64,000 nucleotides of DNA, taken from Vitrella brassicaformis (Eukaryota; Sar; Vitrellaceae). Below the pieces are notes generated by a model, which had not been told where the DNA came from, made no database searches, and saw only the letters and a program-made list of their open reading frames with translations. Below, piece after piece: positions 1 to 10,559 of the stretch (positions are counted from its first letter, which is position 1; the number at the start of each line of letters is the position of its first letter). The position numbers and the translations under genes are program-made. The stretch covers positions 2,626-66,625 of the forward strand of contig CDMY01000366.1 of assembly GCA_001179505.1 (NCBI GenBank), written 5' to 3'.

Positions 1-54
1 CCCCCCCAGCACGTCACGTACGTCTGTGGGTCAATGTTGTGTTGTGCCTGGCAG

Positions 55-834
55 GTACTGTGGGTCTGTCTGAGGAGGAGGCCAAGGCCAAGTACGGTGA
101 CAACAACGTCAAGACGTACAGATCCACATTCGTCAACCTCTACTACGGCCCTTTCCAAATCCCACCCGAGGAGAAACCCAAGAGTATTGTCAAGGTGCGG
201 AGGGACACGTGTACGTACACGTACTACAGACAGACAGAATACATACCCACATCTATCCACGCGCACTTACGCAAAGGCGGCGGACCACAAACAAACACTC
301 CCTATACCTGCCTTCTTGTCTTGTCTGTGGTGTGTGTGTGTGTGTGTAGCTGATCTGCGAAGGGCAGAATGAGCGAGTCGTTGGCCTTCACGTCATCGGT
401 ACGCGCACTTGCACTACACTGCACTGCACCCACATGCCTGCCGACCGGGGGCGCCCCCATAGTGTTCAAACGTTCCTAAGACTGAGTCATGCATTGGCTG
501 GCTCTTTGGGTATACCGATGGATCAGGGATGGGTTCCGATGAGCTGCTGCAGGGCTTCGGCGTGGCCATCAAGATGGGATGCACCAAGGTACGTTCAAAC
601 GGCGGTGCCTAGGGGGATGGATGGATGGATGGATGGATGGACTGACTGACTCGTGTGGTGTGGTGTATCGAATGTGTGTCTGTCTGTCTGTCTGTCTGTG
701 TGATTGGCCAGGCTGATTTGGATGACTGCATAGCGATTCATCCGACGGCAGCCGAGGAGGTGGTGACTTTGCCGACATGGGGTATGAGCAACGCTCACGT
801 CCGCAAACTCAAAGGCACGCCGCAACTCGCATGA
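55..834 (+). CDS. GSR: Glutathione reductase, C-terminal part (5' end outside window)
   Basis: NADPH-dependent flavoenzyme that reduces glutathione disulfide. Four exons are visible: 55-195, 350-398, 527-588 and 712-834, joined in phase by GT-AG introns. The first exon begins in phase 1 after an AG at 53-54, so the FAD- and NADPH-binding domains lie upstream of the window. What remains is the dimerisation domain: GTVGLSEEEA, the NVKTY strand, the segment MGSDELLQGFGVAIKMG, and AIHPTAAEE, which matches the HPT-x-x-E active-site motif whose His acts as the acid/base for the partner subunit. It ends at TGA 832-834. The length after the motif is normal for the family. Trypanothione or thioredoxin reductase are alternatives, but the C terminus has no selenocysteine or Cys tail, which favours glutathione reductase. 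Confidence 0.9.
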
Positions 835-1425
835 TTGATTGAAGAGACAAACAAGCGGACGGAAGGGAGGGAGGGAGATAGATAGATGACGCATACATAG
901 ATGGGATGGGACACCACACCCGACCGAGCTGCGACGCCAAGACCAGAGTCTCTTCCGCTGTCATATGTACGTGTGTATGTATGGTGTGACCGACCGGCTG
1001 AGGTGCCTGCCTTGCTGTGTGTTGTCTGTTCAACGAAGACGCGTCGATCTCCTTTTGTGTGTGTGACGGTGGCCCTTTTTGCCGTGTGAGCTTTGTGGAC
1101 TTTCTGTGGCAGTGGACATGCATGGCATGCATCCACTGCATTACATGCAATGGTCTCTCTGGTTGTCTGCCTTCACCCAGGACCGTCAGGCAGGCAGCAT
1201 GATCGATGCGATGCCTCCGTCCACCCATCCATTTTTCATAAAGCAGCCAGCATACACGTGTCTGTGTCCGTCATCCCGTGTATGTTAGTCACCCCATCGT
1301 CTACTCTACTCAACAGCGGCCCCTGTCCACCGCCCTCGCCCGCCCGCGCTCAGTCGCGCACACAGATGTGCCTCCATCGCTCCCTCCCGCACTCTCTTCC
1401 TCTTTGGGAGGTTCATCCACTTGAC
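835..1425. other. Convergent intergenic spacer
   Basis: Spacer between the 3' ends of glutathione reductase (+) and the LRR gene (-). Short open frames occur on both strands but show no family similarity, and no exon pattern could be assembled. Short GGAG/ATAG-type simple repeats are present near 860-900. No RNA gene was recognised. Confidence 0.6.
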
Positions 1426-2507
1426 TCATGGGACGCTCTCTGAAACGGTGCGCAGCTGCCGGGGTCGGTCGTCGCGACACGATGCTGGTTGGCTGGGGAC
1501 GAACGACATGCCGTGGGCAGCTGGCATAGTCACGTCCATGCCGAACAGCGTAACAGGAGCTAAGGGGGCGCCCGCTTCACCGATCCCCGGCTTGTCCTTG
1601 TCCGCTGCGCTGGCTGGGCGTGCCTCGTGTTGCCGATGGCTGCCCTCGGTCGTCTCACGTTGAACAGAACGGCCCGGGGATTGTATACCATCACTTGTGA
1701 CGCCCTTGACACTGTCCTTCGCTGCTTCAGCTGCTGCTGCTGCGGTGCCGTCCCGGTCAGGCCCCTCGCCGTCGTTGACCCACTGGAGTGTGGACATGGC
1801 CAGCAGCATCTTGCGCCGATCGACTATGGCCTCAGGCGCCGCCAGGGGGCCGCCAGCTGCCCTAGCGGCCGGCACATCCCGCCTGACGACCCTGTCGACC
1901 TGTTCGGCCGACAGCATCCTCTTCTTGACGAATCGGTCGCTCAGCGGCGTGACGTCGTCGTCATCCTCGTCGGTCTCACCACACACGTCCCCGGCAGTGC
2001 CCTTGCCTCGCCCAAAGACGCCCTTAGGGTGGAGATGCAGGGTGTCGACGGCCATTGGGTGTGGCCTGCAGGCGTCGCCCTCATCCCACCCCTCCAGCTC
2101 ACAGTGCTTGAGCAGATGCTCACGGTCACTGGCGAAGGGCTTGATCTCATCCTCGTCGCCGCCGGCATGATCGTGGCTGCCGTCTGGTGGGGTGGCCGGG
2201 GGGGTCATGAGGGCAGCCGGGGAGAGAAGGGGAGACGGGGGCTGGTTGAGTCGGCCGGACAGGAATGCTCGCAGCCTGGGCATCATCCATGGACCGCGGC
2301 GAGTGCTGCGGCGGGGCTCGGAGGCGGAAGGAGATGAGTTCCGCAAGTCCTGCAGCTGAAAGTCTGATGAATCAATGGACAAAAGAGCACAACGTGCAGT
2401 GAGGAGATATACATACGTGATCCAGATCAGATCGTCAAGGGATTGCTCCTTGCCTACATTGTCTGGAGGATGAGGCAACCAGCAAATCGATGCCACTCTC
2501 CCTGCAC

Positions 2508-2540
<33 letters not shown>

Positions 2541-5500
2541 GAGCCGCGCACAGCACAGGGGAAGAGAGTATCCAACAGTCAGTAATCGGTGTGTGCCTTT
2601 CCCCTGGTGTCTCCTTCCCTCCCTCCCTCCCTCCCTCCCTCCTGCCATCCCTCCCAGCTTCCCTGTGTGCCTTACGCGAGGACAGAACAAGTGGCTCGTA
2701 TAATCTCATAGTCCCACTCGGAGAGCTCCCTGTCGTGGCGGTGGGACCGCCTGTTCTCCGCCCAGGTCATGAGTTCGTCGGTCGAGTAGCCCGTCCGCTG
2801 GGCGATGCGGCAAGGGTTGGGCAGGGGGGCCTGGTGCAGCTTGGACAAGTCATAAGCAGACAGACGGGACATCAGATCGTCACCATCTGGCCACCCACCC
2901 CACACAAGACAAGACAAGAAAGACGTACGGTACGTACAATGAATGACCGGACAGGTATATGCATCCATCCATCAATGACGGATGTCTGTTGTGTCAAGAT
3001 TGCTGGTTGGGTCCTGCTCACCTGTCTGCATGGGGGAGGAGTCCCCCGGGTGGTCGAGTGGGGACACTTTGCGCTTCTTGTAGTGGAATTTGCCTCCGCT
3101 GGGTCCGTCCGGGATGAGGGGATCTCCTCCTGGCCCTCCGCCGCCCTCGTGTCTCCTCTTCTTCTTAGCGTCCCGTATGGCGTCCGACCCCATGGGTCTG
3201 TGGCGGCCCTCCCTGTCATGCCGCTCGCCCCTCTCGTCACGACCACACGCATCAGACGACACCGGACCCTTCTTCCTCTTCTTCTGCGGCACCGGCAGCC
3301 CCTGCACACACCACAGCCAGGGGCAGGGAGGGAGGGAGGAAACAGAGACATACATACACACCAACCGCCTCCGGCGGCGCTTCCCATCAGTACCTCCCTC
3401 CCTCGCTGTCTGCCCGCCTTGCTGCCCCTGTGCGTACGTACCTGTGAGTGTGCGGGTTGTTGTGTTGGCGGCCTCTCTCGCCGAGGGGCTCCCCTGTCCA
3501 CTGCGGGCATCGAGTCGACCAATGCTGGCACAACCAGATCAGGGACAGATCAGGGACGATGGATGGTCACATCACACACTGCCAGACAAACAGCTACCCT
3601 CCCTCCCTCCCTGCCTCATCTCCTTCAATGATCTCACTCACTCACTTCTGAGAGCAGCATGGAAGGCCAGTTTGATCTCGACCGTTTCGCAGAGGCTGTT
3701 CCTGGCGCCCTGTCCCCTGGAGGGAATGAAATTCCAGCCCCAGCCCTTGAAGAGCTCCCGCGGATGGTTCATCATCTTGGCGCGGCGGTACCAGTCGCCG
3801 CCCCACACGCCCGTCAGGTCCTCCTTCTTCCTCAGCGCCTCCACCGCCTCGGAAGAGGCCGGCTTGAACCACCCCACCCGGCCGCCGTAGGGCGGCGACG
3901 AACACGCGATGCTCACGCCGGGAGTCAGCCGACGGAGCTGACGGGAAGGGGACAGGACCTCGACGGGCAAGGTGGGGGCGGCAGCAGGGGGGGCAACAGA
4001 GGGGGAGTCAAGGGGACCCGGGTGGGGCCCTGTCCCGCCCCACCCTGCATCGGGACCTCCCTCGCAGCCGTTCGGGAGCATGGCCTGATCGCCATCGTGG
4101 GGACCAGATAATGGAGCTGCCACTCCATTCTGCTTGTCAGCCACCTCGCTCCCGCCGTCGGCTGTCCGACAGACATCCTCGCCAGTGTCTGCGGGGGCTG
4201 CTGCTGCTGCCGCTGCAGCTGCAGCTGCGCCCTCCTCTTGCTTGAAGACCTTGGTGGGCTGAGAGGCACTGACCCCAGGGTTTGCCGAGCCATGCTGCTG
4301 GTGGTTTTGTAGCCCGTTGTGCGTTGGGGTGGCGTCGAGGTCCGATGATGACGTGATGATACCGAAGGACCAGGATGATGGGGGCAAGAAGACCTGATCC
4401 AACCACCCACATCACCCACATATAGCCAACCCGTCCCGTCCCGTCCAGGGACTAACACATATGTACCGACCGACGGTATGTCTGGGTCGCATCGCACCTG
4501 TGCGCGTCGTATTCTGTCCCTGGTGACCTTGTCGGTGATGGTGCCCGTCCAGGGGTTGGCAATGCGGTACAAGGGGCGGCCCCTGGACGACGTGTCCACA
4601 CCCACCACCACGCCCAGGAACGACCTCGCCTGATCGCCCGCATCCTTGGTGGTCGCTGCAGGCACGGATGCTCCACCAGTGGCTGCCTTGCGTCCCAGGC
4701 TGGTCACCGAGCCGCTGCTGGCGCCTGCCCCTCCCCCTCCCCCCTGTTGTGCTTGTGCTGCTGCCTGTTCCTGGCTGGCCTTCCACTGGTTGGTCTCCAT
4801 GATGATGGACCTGGATGTGGACCCCCCCGAGGGCTGGTTGATGTGCACCACCTCCACCCACTCACCCTCACCCACACTCCTCTCCAGAACGCACCAATGC
4901 TCGGGGGCGGGGGGCTGACAGGACGGGCTGCCACTGCTGCTGGTGGGTTGAAAGTCGGGTCCGAGTGAGAGGTCTCCGAAGGGGCTCATGTGGAGGGCGG
5001 GCTCGCACAGCCTGACGTCGACGGCGTGTCCGCCATCCAGCCTGAAGTCGACCTCGGACTCACGGTCAGGTGGGCTGTCCTTACCCATCCGCCATGGGTG
5101 GTCCACCCGCTTCCCACGCGCACTGTCGGTGCCACTGCTCCCTGCAGACTGCTGGTGCTGCTGCAGCCGGCTGCTGGCACGGACCGGCTCCTTGGGTAAA
5201 GGCTGGTTGGGCAACCCATCACGGTGCTGCCGTCTCATCCCCTTGCGGCCCACTTCCCTCATTCTGGGCAGGCTGGGCACGGCAAAACCGTCGCATGACT
5301 CGGCCGCACCTCCTCCACCACCACCACCACCAGCAGCAGCAGATCCCCCGGCCGGATTGCTGTGGGTGATGGTGTGTTGGGTGTGTTTGTCGCTGGCCGT
5401 GGGCGACACTCCGCCGCCCCCACTCTCACTCCCCATGTCCTCGGCAACAGATGCGGGCCGCTGGGAACCACCCGCGTCGGCCATCTCGTGGTCACCTTGC

Positions 5501-7687
5501 CCGAAGACTGATGCCAACGAAGGTGGGTGGGATGTGGCGCAGGGAGCCGCAGCCGCTGCCGCAGCGGGCGAGACAGCACTAGCTGCGCTGCCGGCGACAG
5601 GAGGGGCATCCGGGGGCTGACTCACTGAGGGCTCAGACTTGGATGGCACTGTGGCGATGTGGTTCGTGTCTCCCCCTCCTCGTCCTCCATCCGTGCCCCC
5701 CTGACGGCCGTCGACAGCCGGACCACTTTTGGCCTTGGACGGCTGTCCTGCCGTGTCGGTGTCCTGGGCATGGGCGTGCGGTGCGATGGGCGGGAGTGGG
5801 TGGTGTGGCGGAGGGAGGGCTCGACCCACGGTGATCAGCGGGGACGGGACGGCCGGGAGGGATGGACAAAATCGGTTGAGATTGTCCAGTTCCAAAGGCC
5901 ACAGGTAGCGCACGATGCAACGATCGCCGTAGCGATCACGAAGCTCAGCATAGCTGTGACACGCACACACACCAGCACACGTGTACATACATGGATCACA
6001 TAGCTCTGCCCCGCGCCCATCCCGTGCATCCGTCCGTTTTGATGGATTGCACCTGTCCTCACTCACCAGAATTCGCCATTGGCAGTCTCGTCTGAAGTGT
6101 TCCAGACCCTCATGACTGCACACATACACAGGAGCAACACACCCACCATCGAGCCAGAGGCAATGCCCGAGGTGACATGGATCTTCGTGTCCCTGCCTGC
6201 CTGGCTGTGACGTACGTGTCTCCCTCCCTCCCTCCCTCCCTCACTGCTTACTTGGTGTGAATGACGGCTCCCGCCGTTTCCTCTCGAGCATGGCGTCGAA
6301 TATCTCATAGAGCCAAAACGTGTGAGACATCAGCGGATTCCACACATTCGTCACTGGTGGGTAGGTAAGCGATTCACACACAAGTGCACCAAGCAAGAGA
6401 CACGGACGTGACAGCGTGAAGGATGGAGACATGACATGCAGACACGACACGACCAAGTGTGCGTGTCCGTGTGTGTGTCCCAGCCGCCTCCGTACGCACG
6501 TACGTGCGTATGTACCTGCTGTCTCGCCCTGTGCCCTGGCGTCATCTCTATCGGTGTCTGAAAAGCTAGAACCACGGAGGTTGCACCGGCGCAACACCTG
6601 GACATTAATTAACACAACCATCAGCCGGACAAAAACGTCCGTGTCTCGCTTCGGTCGACCCCCGACTCCTCCCTCCCTGGTTCGTGTGACTTGACATACA
6701 CGCCGCCGACCTCCGTCCGTATGTCCGTATGTGTGTACGCACCTGTGTGTTGTCGAGGGGTCGATCGTCGTTGTGTCCGCCCGCGATGAGTCGTGAGTCC
6801 GTGAGTGAGATGCCGTCGAGCTTGACGAGCTTGAGGCGGTAGGCGTTGTTGATGATCCACCGCTTCAGGTCGCTCCGCCCTGTCAGACAGTTGCGAATCA
6901 CCAGCTTCCGCAACCCGTTGATCAGGATCGTCTTGAGAGCCGACATCGACTCACTCGACACCGCCAAGTGGTTGTCTGGTTAGTTAATCCAGAGATAGGT
7001 AGGTAGACGGATAGATGGATGGATAGATGGATGTGGAGGCACACCCTGCCTCCTGTCTGGTGTCTCCCTGCCTCCCTCCCTGCCTGCCTGGCCCGCCCCT
7101 GAGCGCCCACCGCGCCCCTCCTTGGTCCCGCCCACCCACCTCCCTACCTGAGACATTGAGTTTCCTGAGTGTTTTGACGTTCTTGAGGGCCTTGACGACC
7201 ATGGTGGTCTTGTCTGAGGAGAAGCTCATGGCGTTGCAGTTGAACTCCCGGAGCCACGGCAGGCGTCCCACACACTCGCAAAACATCTCGAACCGCTCAC
7301 GAGGCCACAGGGCGCCCGCATAGAGCGTCATGGTGGTCAGGTGCGGCAGCTCCCCAAGCACACACAAAAAGTCCCGCAGATCCTCATCCCGCGTGAACTT
7401 CACGTCATTACACATGTGCACCGTCCGCCACTCGCCCCTCCTGACACACAACACAACACACACAACACAACACAAACCATTCGCACACACGTGCGGCACA
7501 CAAGCGCACGGTGTCCTTGAGATAGTAGGCGAGCACATACACACACACAGACGCCCCTCCTTCCTGCCTTCGTGCGTTACCTGGCGAGCAATTTCTCCTT
7601 CTCCTTCGCCCACTTGGCCTCTGACACGAGCCTGATAGACACGCAGGTAGAGAACCACACCAACCGCACACAGAGGATGTGGTGCAT
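1426..7687 (-). CDS. Large leucine-rich-repeat protein with low-complexity middle and nuclear-type C terminus
   Basis: Not recognised as a known family. Twelve in-phase exons (minus order): 7581-7687, 7148-7440, 6743-6975, 6516-6597, 6252-6353, 6067-6115, 4498-5953, 3646-4393, 3442-3524, 3022-3301, 2676-2886, about 1426-2305; total about 1,507 residues. The start is the first in-frame ATG after a stop. The N terminus is faintly F-box-like. Exons 2-4 carry LRR-like segments such as LPHLTTMTLYAG and LRKLVIRNC. Exon 7 is rich in Ala, Gly, Pro and Gln and then holds a more ordered block (VVVGVDTSSRGRPLYRIANP). Exon 10 begins with a classical basic NLS (PQKKRKKG). Exon 11 ends with a helix resembling a homeodomain recognition helix (MTWAENRRSH). 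The last acceptor is uncertain. It could be two genes, LRR (exons 1-6) and nuclear protein (exons 7-12), although every junction keeps phase. Confidence 0.55.
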
Positions 7688-8132
7688 ATCCCGCCGGCCA
7701 TCTGGCGAGATTGGATCTTGCGCTGCCCGCCCGGCGAGCGAGGCACTCACTCCTGGCACTCACTGGTCTGGCGCCACGCCTACCCCATGATGTCATATCT
7801 CTCCTGTGCTCTCGTCGGCTTCTTGTCATCTCTCGTCTTCTTCATCTTCCAACACTCCACACGCCGATGCTCCTATACGGCCCCCCGCTCCTTTATGTCG
7901 TGTGTGAAGGGTGCAGGGTTTCCTAGGGGTGTAGGGTAAAAACCCTTTGACAAACAAAGGTACTTGGCAATCATTCTGTGACAAGGGCGGCAATTGTGAC
8001 AAGGAGGTGAGGAGATGCAGTGAGGATAAAAGGGTTGAAGACAGCAACAGTTGTGGGTTGCTGTGCTGTCCCGTTGAAGGACGAGAGCGACATAACGTAA
8101 CGATATCTTGTGTGATTGGTGGAGTGACGGCC
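7688..8132. promoter_or_regulatory. Divergent promoter region, LRR gene / BRF1
   Basis: A 445-bp gap separates the start codons of the LRR gene (-) and BRF1 (+). At 7911-7950 it carries telomere-motif-like words (AGGGTTT, GTAGGGT, AAACCCT), the last two forming an inverted pair. A much stronger version of the same motif lies in the promoter at 57760-57916. Regulatory use is inference. Confidence 0.45.
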
Positions 8133-10235
8133 ATGTCAGCGTCGGCTTGTGTGCACTGCGGGTGTGTGGAGCTCGACTACAGCACTTCTCGGGGCGATTT
8201 GACGTGCACCAACTGCGGTGCAGTGCTCGAGGAGAATGCTGTGGTCAACGAGGTGTCGTTCGGCGAGAGCAGCTCGGGCGCCGTCCACGTCGTCGGCCAG
8301 TTCGTGTCTGCTTCGGGCTCCCGGCCCTTCAGCTCATCCATTGGAGCATTCGGCCAGCGAGACCAGCGGCAGGCCACCCTCGAGAGGGGCTACAGGAGGA
8401 TACAGCAGGTGGCCGGCCAGCTGCGCCTCCCACAAAGCTTTATCGAGACGGCCAACCGCCTCTTCATGCTGGCTAACCAGCGCAACTTCACCAAGGGGCG
8501 GCGGACGCGCCACGTGGCTGCCGCGTGCCTGTACACGGTGTGTCGACAGCAGGAGGCCCCACAGATGCTCATCGACTTCGCCGACGTGCTGGAGACCCCT
8601 GTCAAGAACCTTGGCCAGATCTTCATGAAGCTGATCCGGCTGCTTCGCGTGAGCATCCCGCTCATCGACCCGTCCTTCTTCATGGAGCGGTTCGCCTCCC
8701 GGCTGCCCATGGACAACGACATGGACAGCCAGAAGGTCCACAAGGTGGCCGCCACCGCCACCCGCCTCATACAGGCCATGAAGAGGGACTGGATCTGCAC
8801 CGGCAGACGACCCACGGGGCTCTGTGGCGCCGCCCTACTCATCTCGGCCCGCTACCACGGCCACAAGATCGCTGCTGACGACATCGCCAAGGTCGTCCGC
8901 ATATCGGGCACCACCATCCGCAAGCGCCTCTATGAGTTCCGCAAGACACCCACCGCCCGCCTCACACGCGAGCAGTTCGAAGTCACCGACCTGCAGCAGC
9001 TGCCCATCGAGACACTCCCGCCATGCCTCAAGTCAGACCATCTCAAGAGGGAGGAGGGGAAGCTCGAGGCCATCAAGGACGAGGACGACCCGGGCCAGCT
9101 TACACTGGAGGGTGGGGCCGCAGTCCAGCCATTGGCCGTCATGGATGGCAACGGCCCCTTTCCTCCGTCGGTCAAGGCCGAGGCGTCTCTGTCGGGCGTG
9201 GCTCCTGCAGATGGCGAGGGGGACCTGTTTGACGAGGGCGCTAATGACGAGGGCGTGGGTCCACCATCATCGGCATCGGCCGCATCCTTCGGCCCTGTGA
9301 GGGTCAAGGGCGAGAGGGGGCCGTCCACGACCACGGGGGTGGCGCCTGGGTCGGTGCAGCTGCAGGTGGATGCACTGCGGCTGTCGGGTGACAACCCATC
9401 TGCAGCTGACATCGACGAGATAGCCAAGTCGGTCAGCCAGGCCCTGGAGGCCGCCAGTGTGAGTGGCACCGGCAGGCGGCGCGTGCGGTCGTCACATCCG
9501 TCATCAAGCAAGCCGCCCAAACAGGAGGAGCCGCTGCTGGGGGCAGGTCTGACCGACCTACTGGACCAGCTGCTGGCAACCACCGACAAGGCGGATGACC
9601 GGCAGCCTGCAGACGGCGACGATGCCGCATGGGGTGAGGTGTACGAGGAAAAGGATGAGGTCGTGGATGAGGAGGTCCAGGGGGAGGGGGGTCAGCGGCG
9701 GGGTCAGCGGCGGGCGGTGCGGCAGCGCATCAAGCGTGACACCGACATTGATGGGGACGAGGGAGAGGAGCAGGATGACGATGAGATGGGTGGCGTGGCG
9801 GGTGCGTCGTCCGTGCGGACCGATGTGGTGGAGACGCTCAGTGACGTCGGCAGCGATGAGATAGCGGGGGAGATTTTGACGGCTGCCGAGCGTCAGGCCA
9901 AGGAGGCCGTGTGGCAGGAGATCACCAAGGATTACTGGGAGCAGTGGGAGGCCTCCCAGGAGCACAAGCGCAAGAAGAAGAGGGAGCACACCGACAGGGT
10001 GCGGGCCGAACTGCGCAAGCAAGGCCTTCCGGCAACAGACAAGGACGTCGAGGCTGCCATAGCGGCCAAGAGGCGCAAGACGGCCGGTGCCAGCTATCCT
10101 GAGGCTGAGTCGGCCGCCCACTCAGTGCAGATGGCGCTCGAGAGGAATGCGAGGGGCATGTCGGCCAAAGTCAACGTCAGCACCCTGGAGAGTCTCTTCG
10201 GGCCTGGCAGCGGGGAACCGATTGCATATGAATGA
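8133..10235 (+). CDS. BRF1: Transcription factor IIIB subunit BRF1
   Basis: TFIIB-related factor of RNA polymerase III; bridges TBP, TFIIIC and Pol III on tRNA and 5S promoters. One uninterrupted exon of 700 residues from ATG 8133 (nearest ATG before the zinc ribbon; the open frame reaches back to about 7947 without a better start). An N-terminal zinc ribbon has Cys 6, 9, 25 and 28. Two cyclin folds follow at about residues 80-165 and 185-270, including GRRTRHVAAACLYTVCRQ and GRRPTGLCGAALLISARYHG. Next comes a long acidic low-complexity linker, then a conserved BRF1 TBP-binding block near residues 584-612 (AERQAKEAVWQEITKDYWEQ), a lysine-rich stretch, and a C terminus ending in SLFG-type sequence. 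Plain TFIIB is excluded by the long C-terminal half with this block. The lack of introns is odd here, since nearly all neighbours are multi-exon. Confidence 0.93.
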   Translation: MSASACVHCGCVELDYSTSRGDLTCTNCGAVLEENAVVNEVSFGESSSGAVHVVGQFVSASGSRPFSSSIGAFGQRDQRQATLERGYRRIQQVAGQLRLPQSFIETANRLFMLANQRNFTKGRRTRHVAAACLYTVCRQQEAPQMLIDFADVLETPVKNLGQIFMKLIRLLRVSIPLIDPSFFMERFASRLPMDNDMDSQKVHKVAATATRLIQAMKRDWICTGRRPTGLCGAALLISARYHGHKIAADDIAKVVRISGTTIRKRLYEFRKTPTARLTREQFEVTDLQQLPIETLPPCLKSDHLKREEGKLEAIKDEDDPGQLTLEGGAAVQPLAVMDGNGPFPPSVKAEASLSGVAPADGEGDLFDEGANDEGVGPPSSASAASFGPVRVKGERGPSTTTGVAPGSVQLQVDALRLSGDNPSAADIDEIAKSVSQALEAASVSGTGRRRVRSSHPSSSKPPKQEEPLLGAGLTDLLDQLLATTDKADDRQPADGDDAAWGEVYEEKDEVVDEEVQGEGGQRRGQRRAVRQRIKRDTDIDGDEGEEQDDDEMGGVAGASSVRTDVVETLSDVGSDEIAGEILTAAERQAKEAVWQEITKDYWEQWEASQEHKRKKKREHTDRVRAELRKQGLPATDKDVEAAIAAKRRKTAGASYPEAESAAHSVQMALERNARGMSAKVNVSTLESLFGPGSGEPIAYE

Positions 10236-10559
10236 ATGAATGAAGAGAGACATGAATGAGTCAATCAATGAAGCAATAAGTGAATGACACATATGCAGAC
10301 AATGCACATCGATTGGATCGATGGACGGCGTACGCCGTCAATAAGATTAACCTTTTTTCTAATGCGGATGTGGTCAAGCAATATAGCAAACACCTAAGTA
10401 CCTGGCACAGCCATATGTATTACATAAGTATGGCGTGCGATCGATCGGCAGCGTCCATCCATCACTCAGTCGACCAATCAATGAGTCAGTCTATGCACAC
10501 ACGAGCAGCACCGGGGGTGGCCCACACGTGCACACACACGTGTGTGTCCGCAGTGTCAG
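10236..10559. other. Convergent intergenic spacer
   Basis: AT-richer spacer after the BRF1 stop codon, with a short AATG tandem (10228-10242) and no supportable gene. Both flanking genes end here. Confidence 0.6.
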
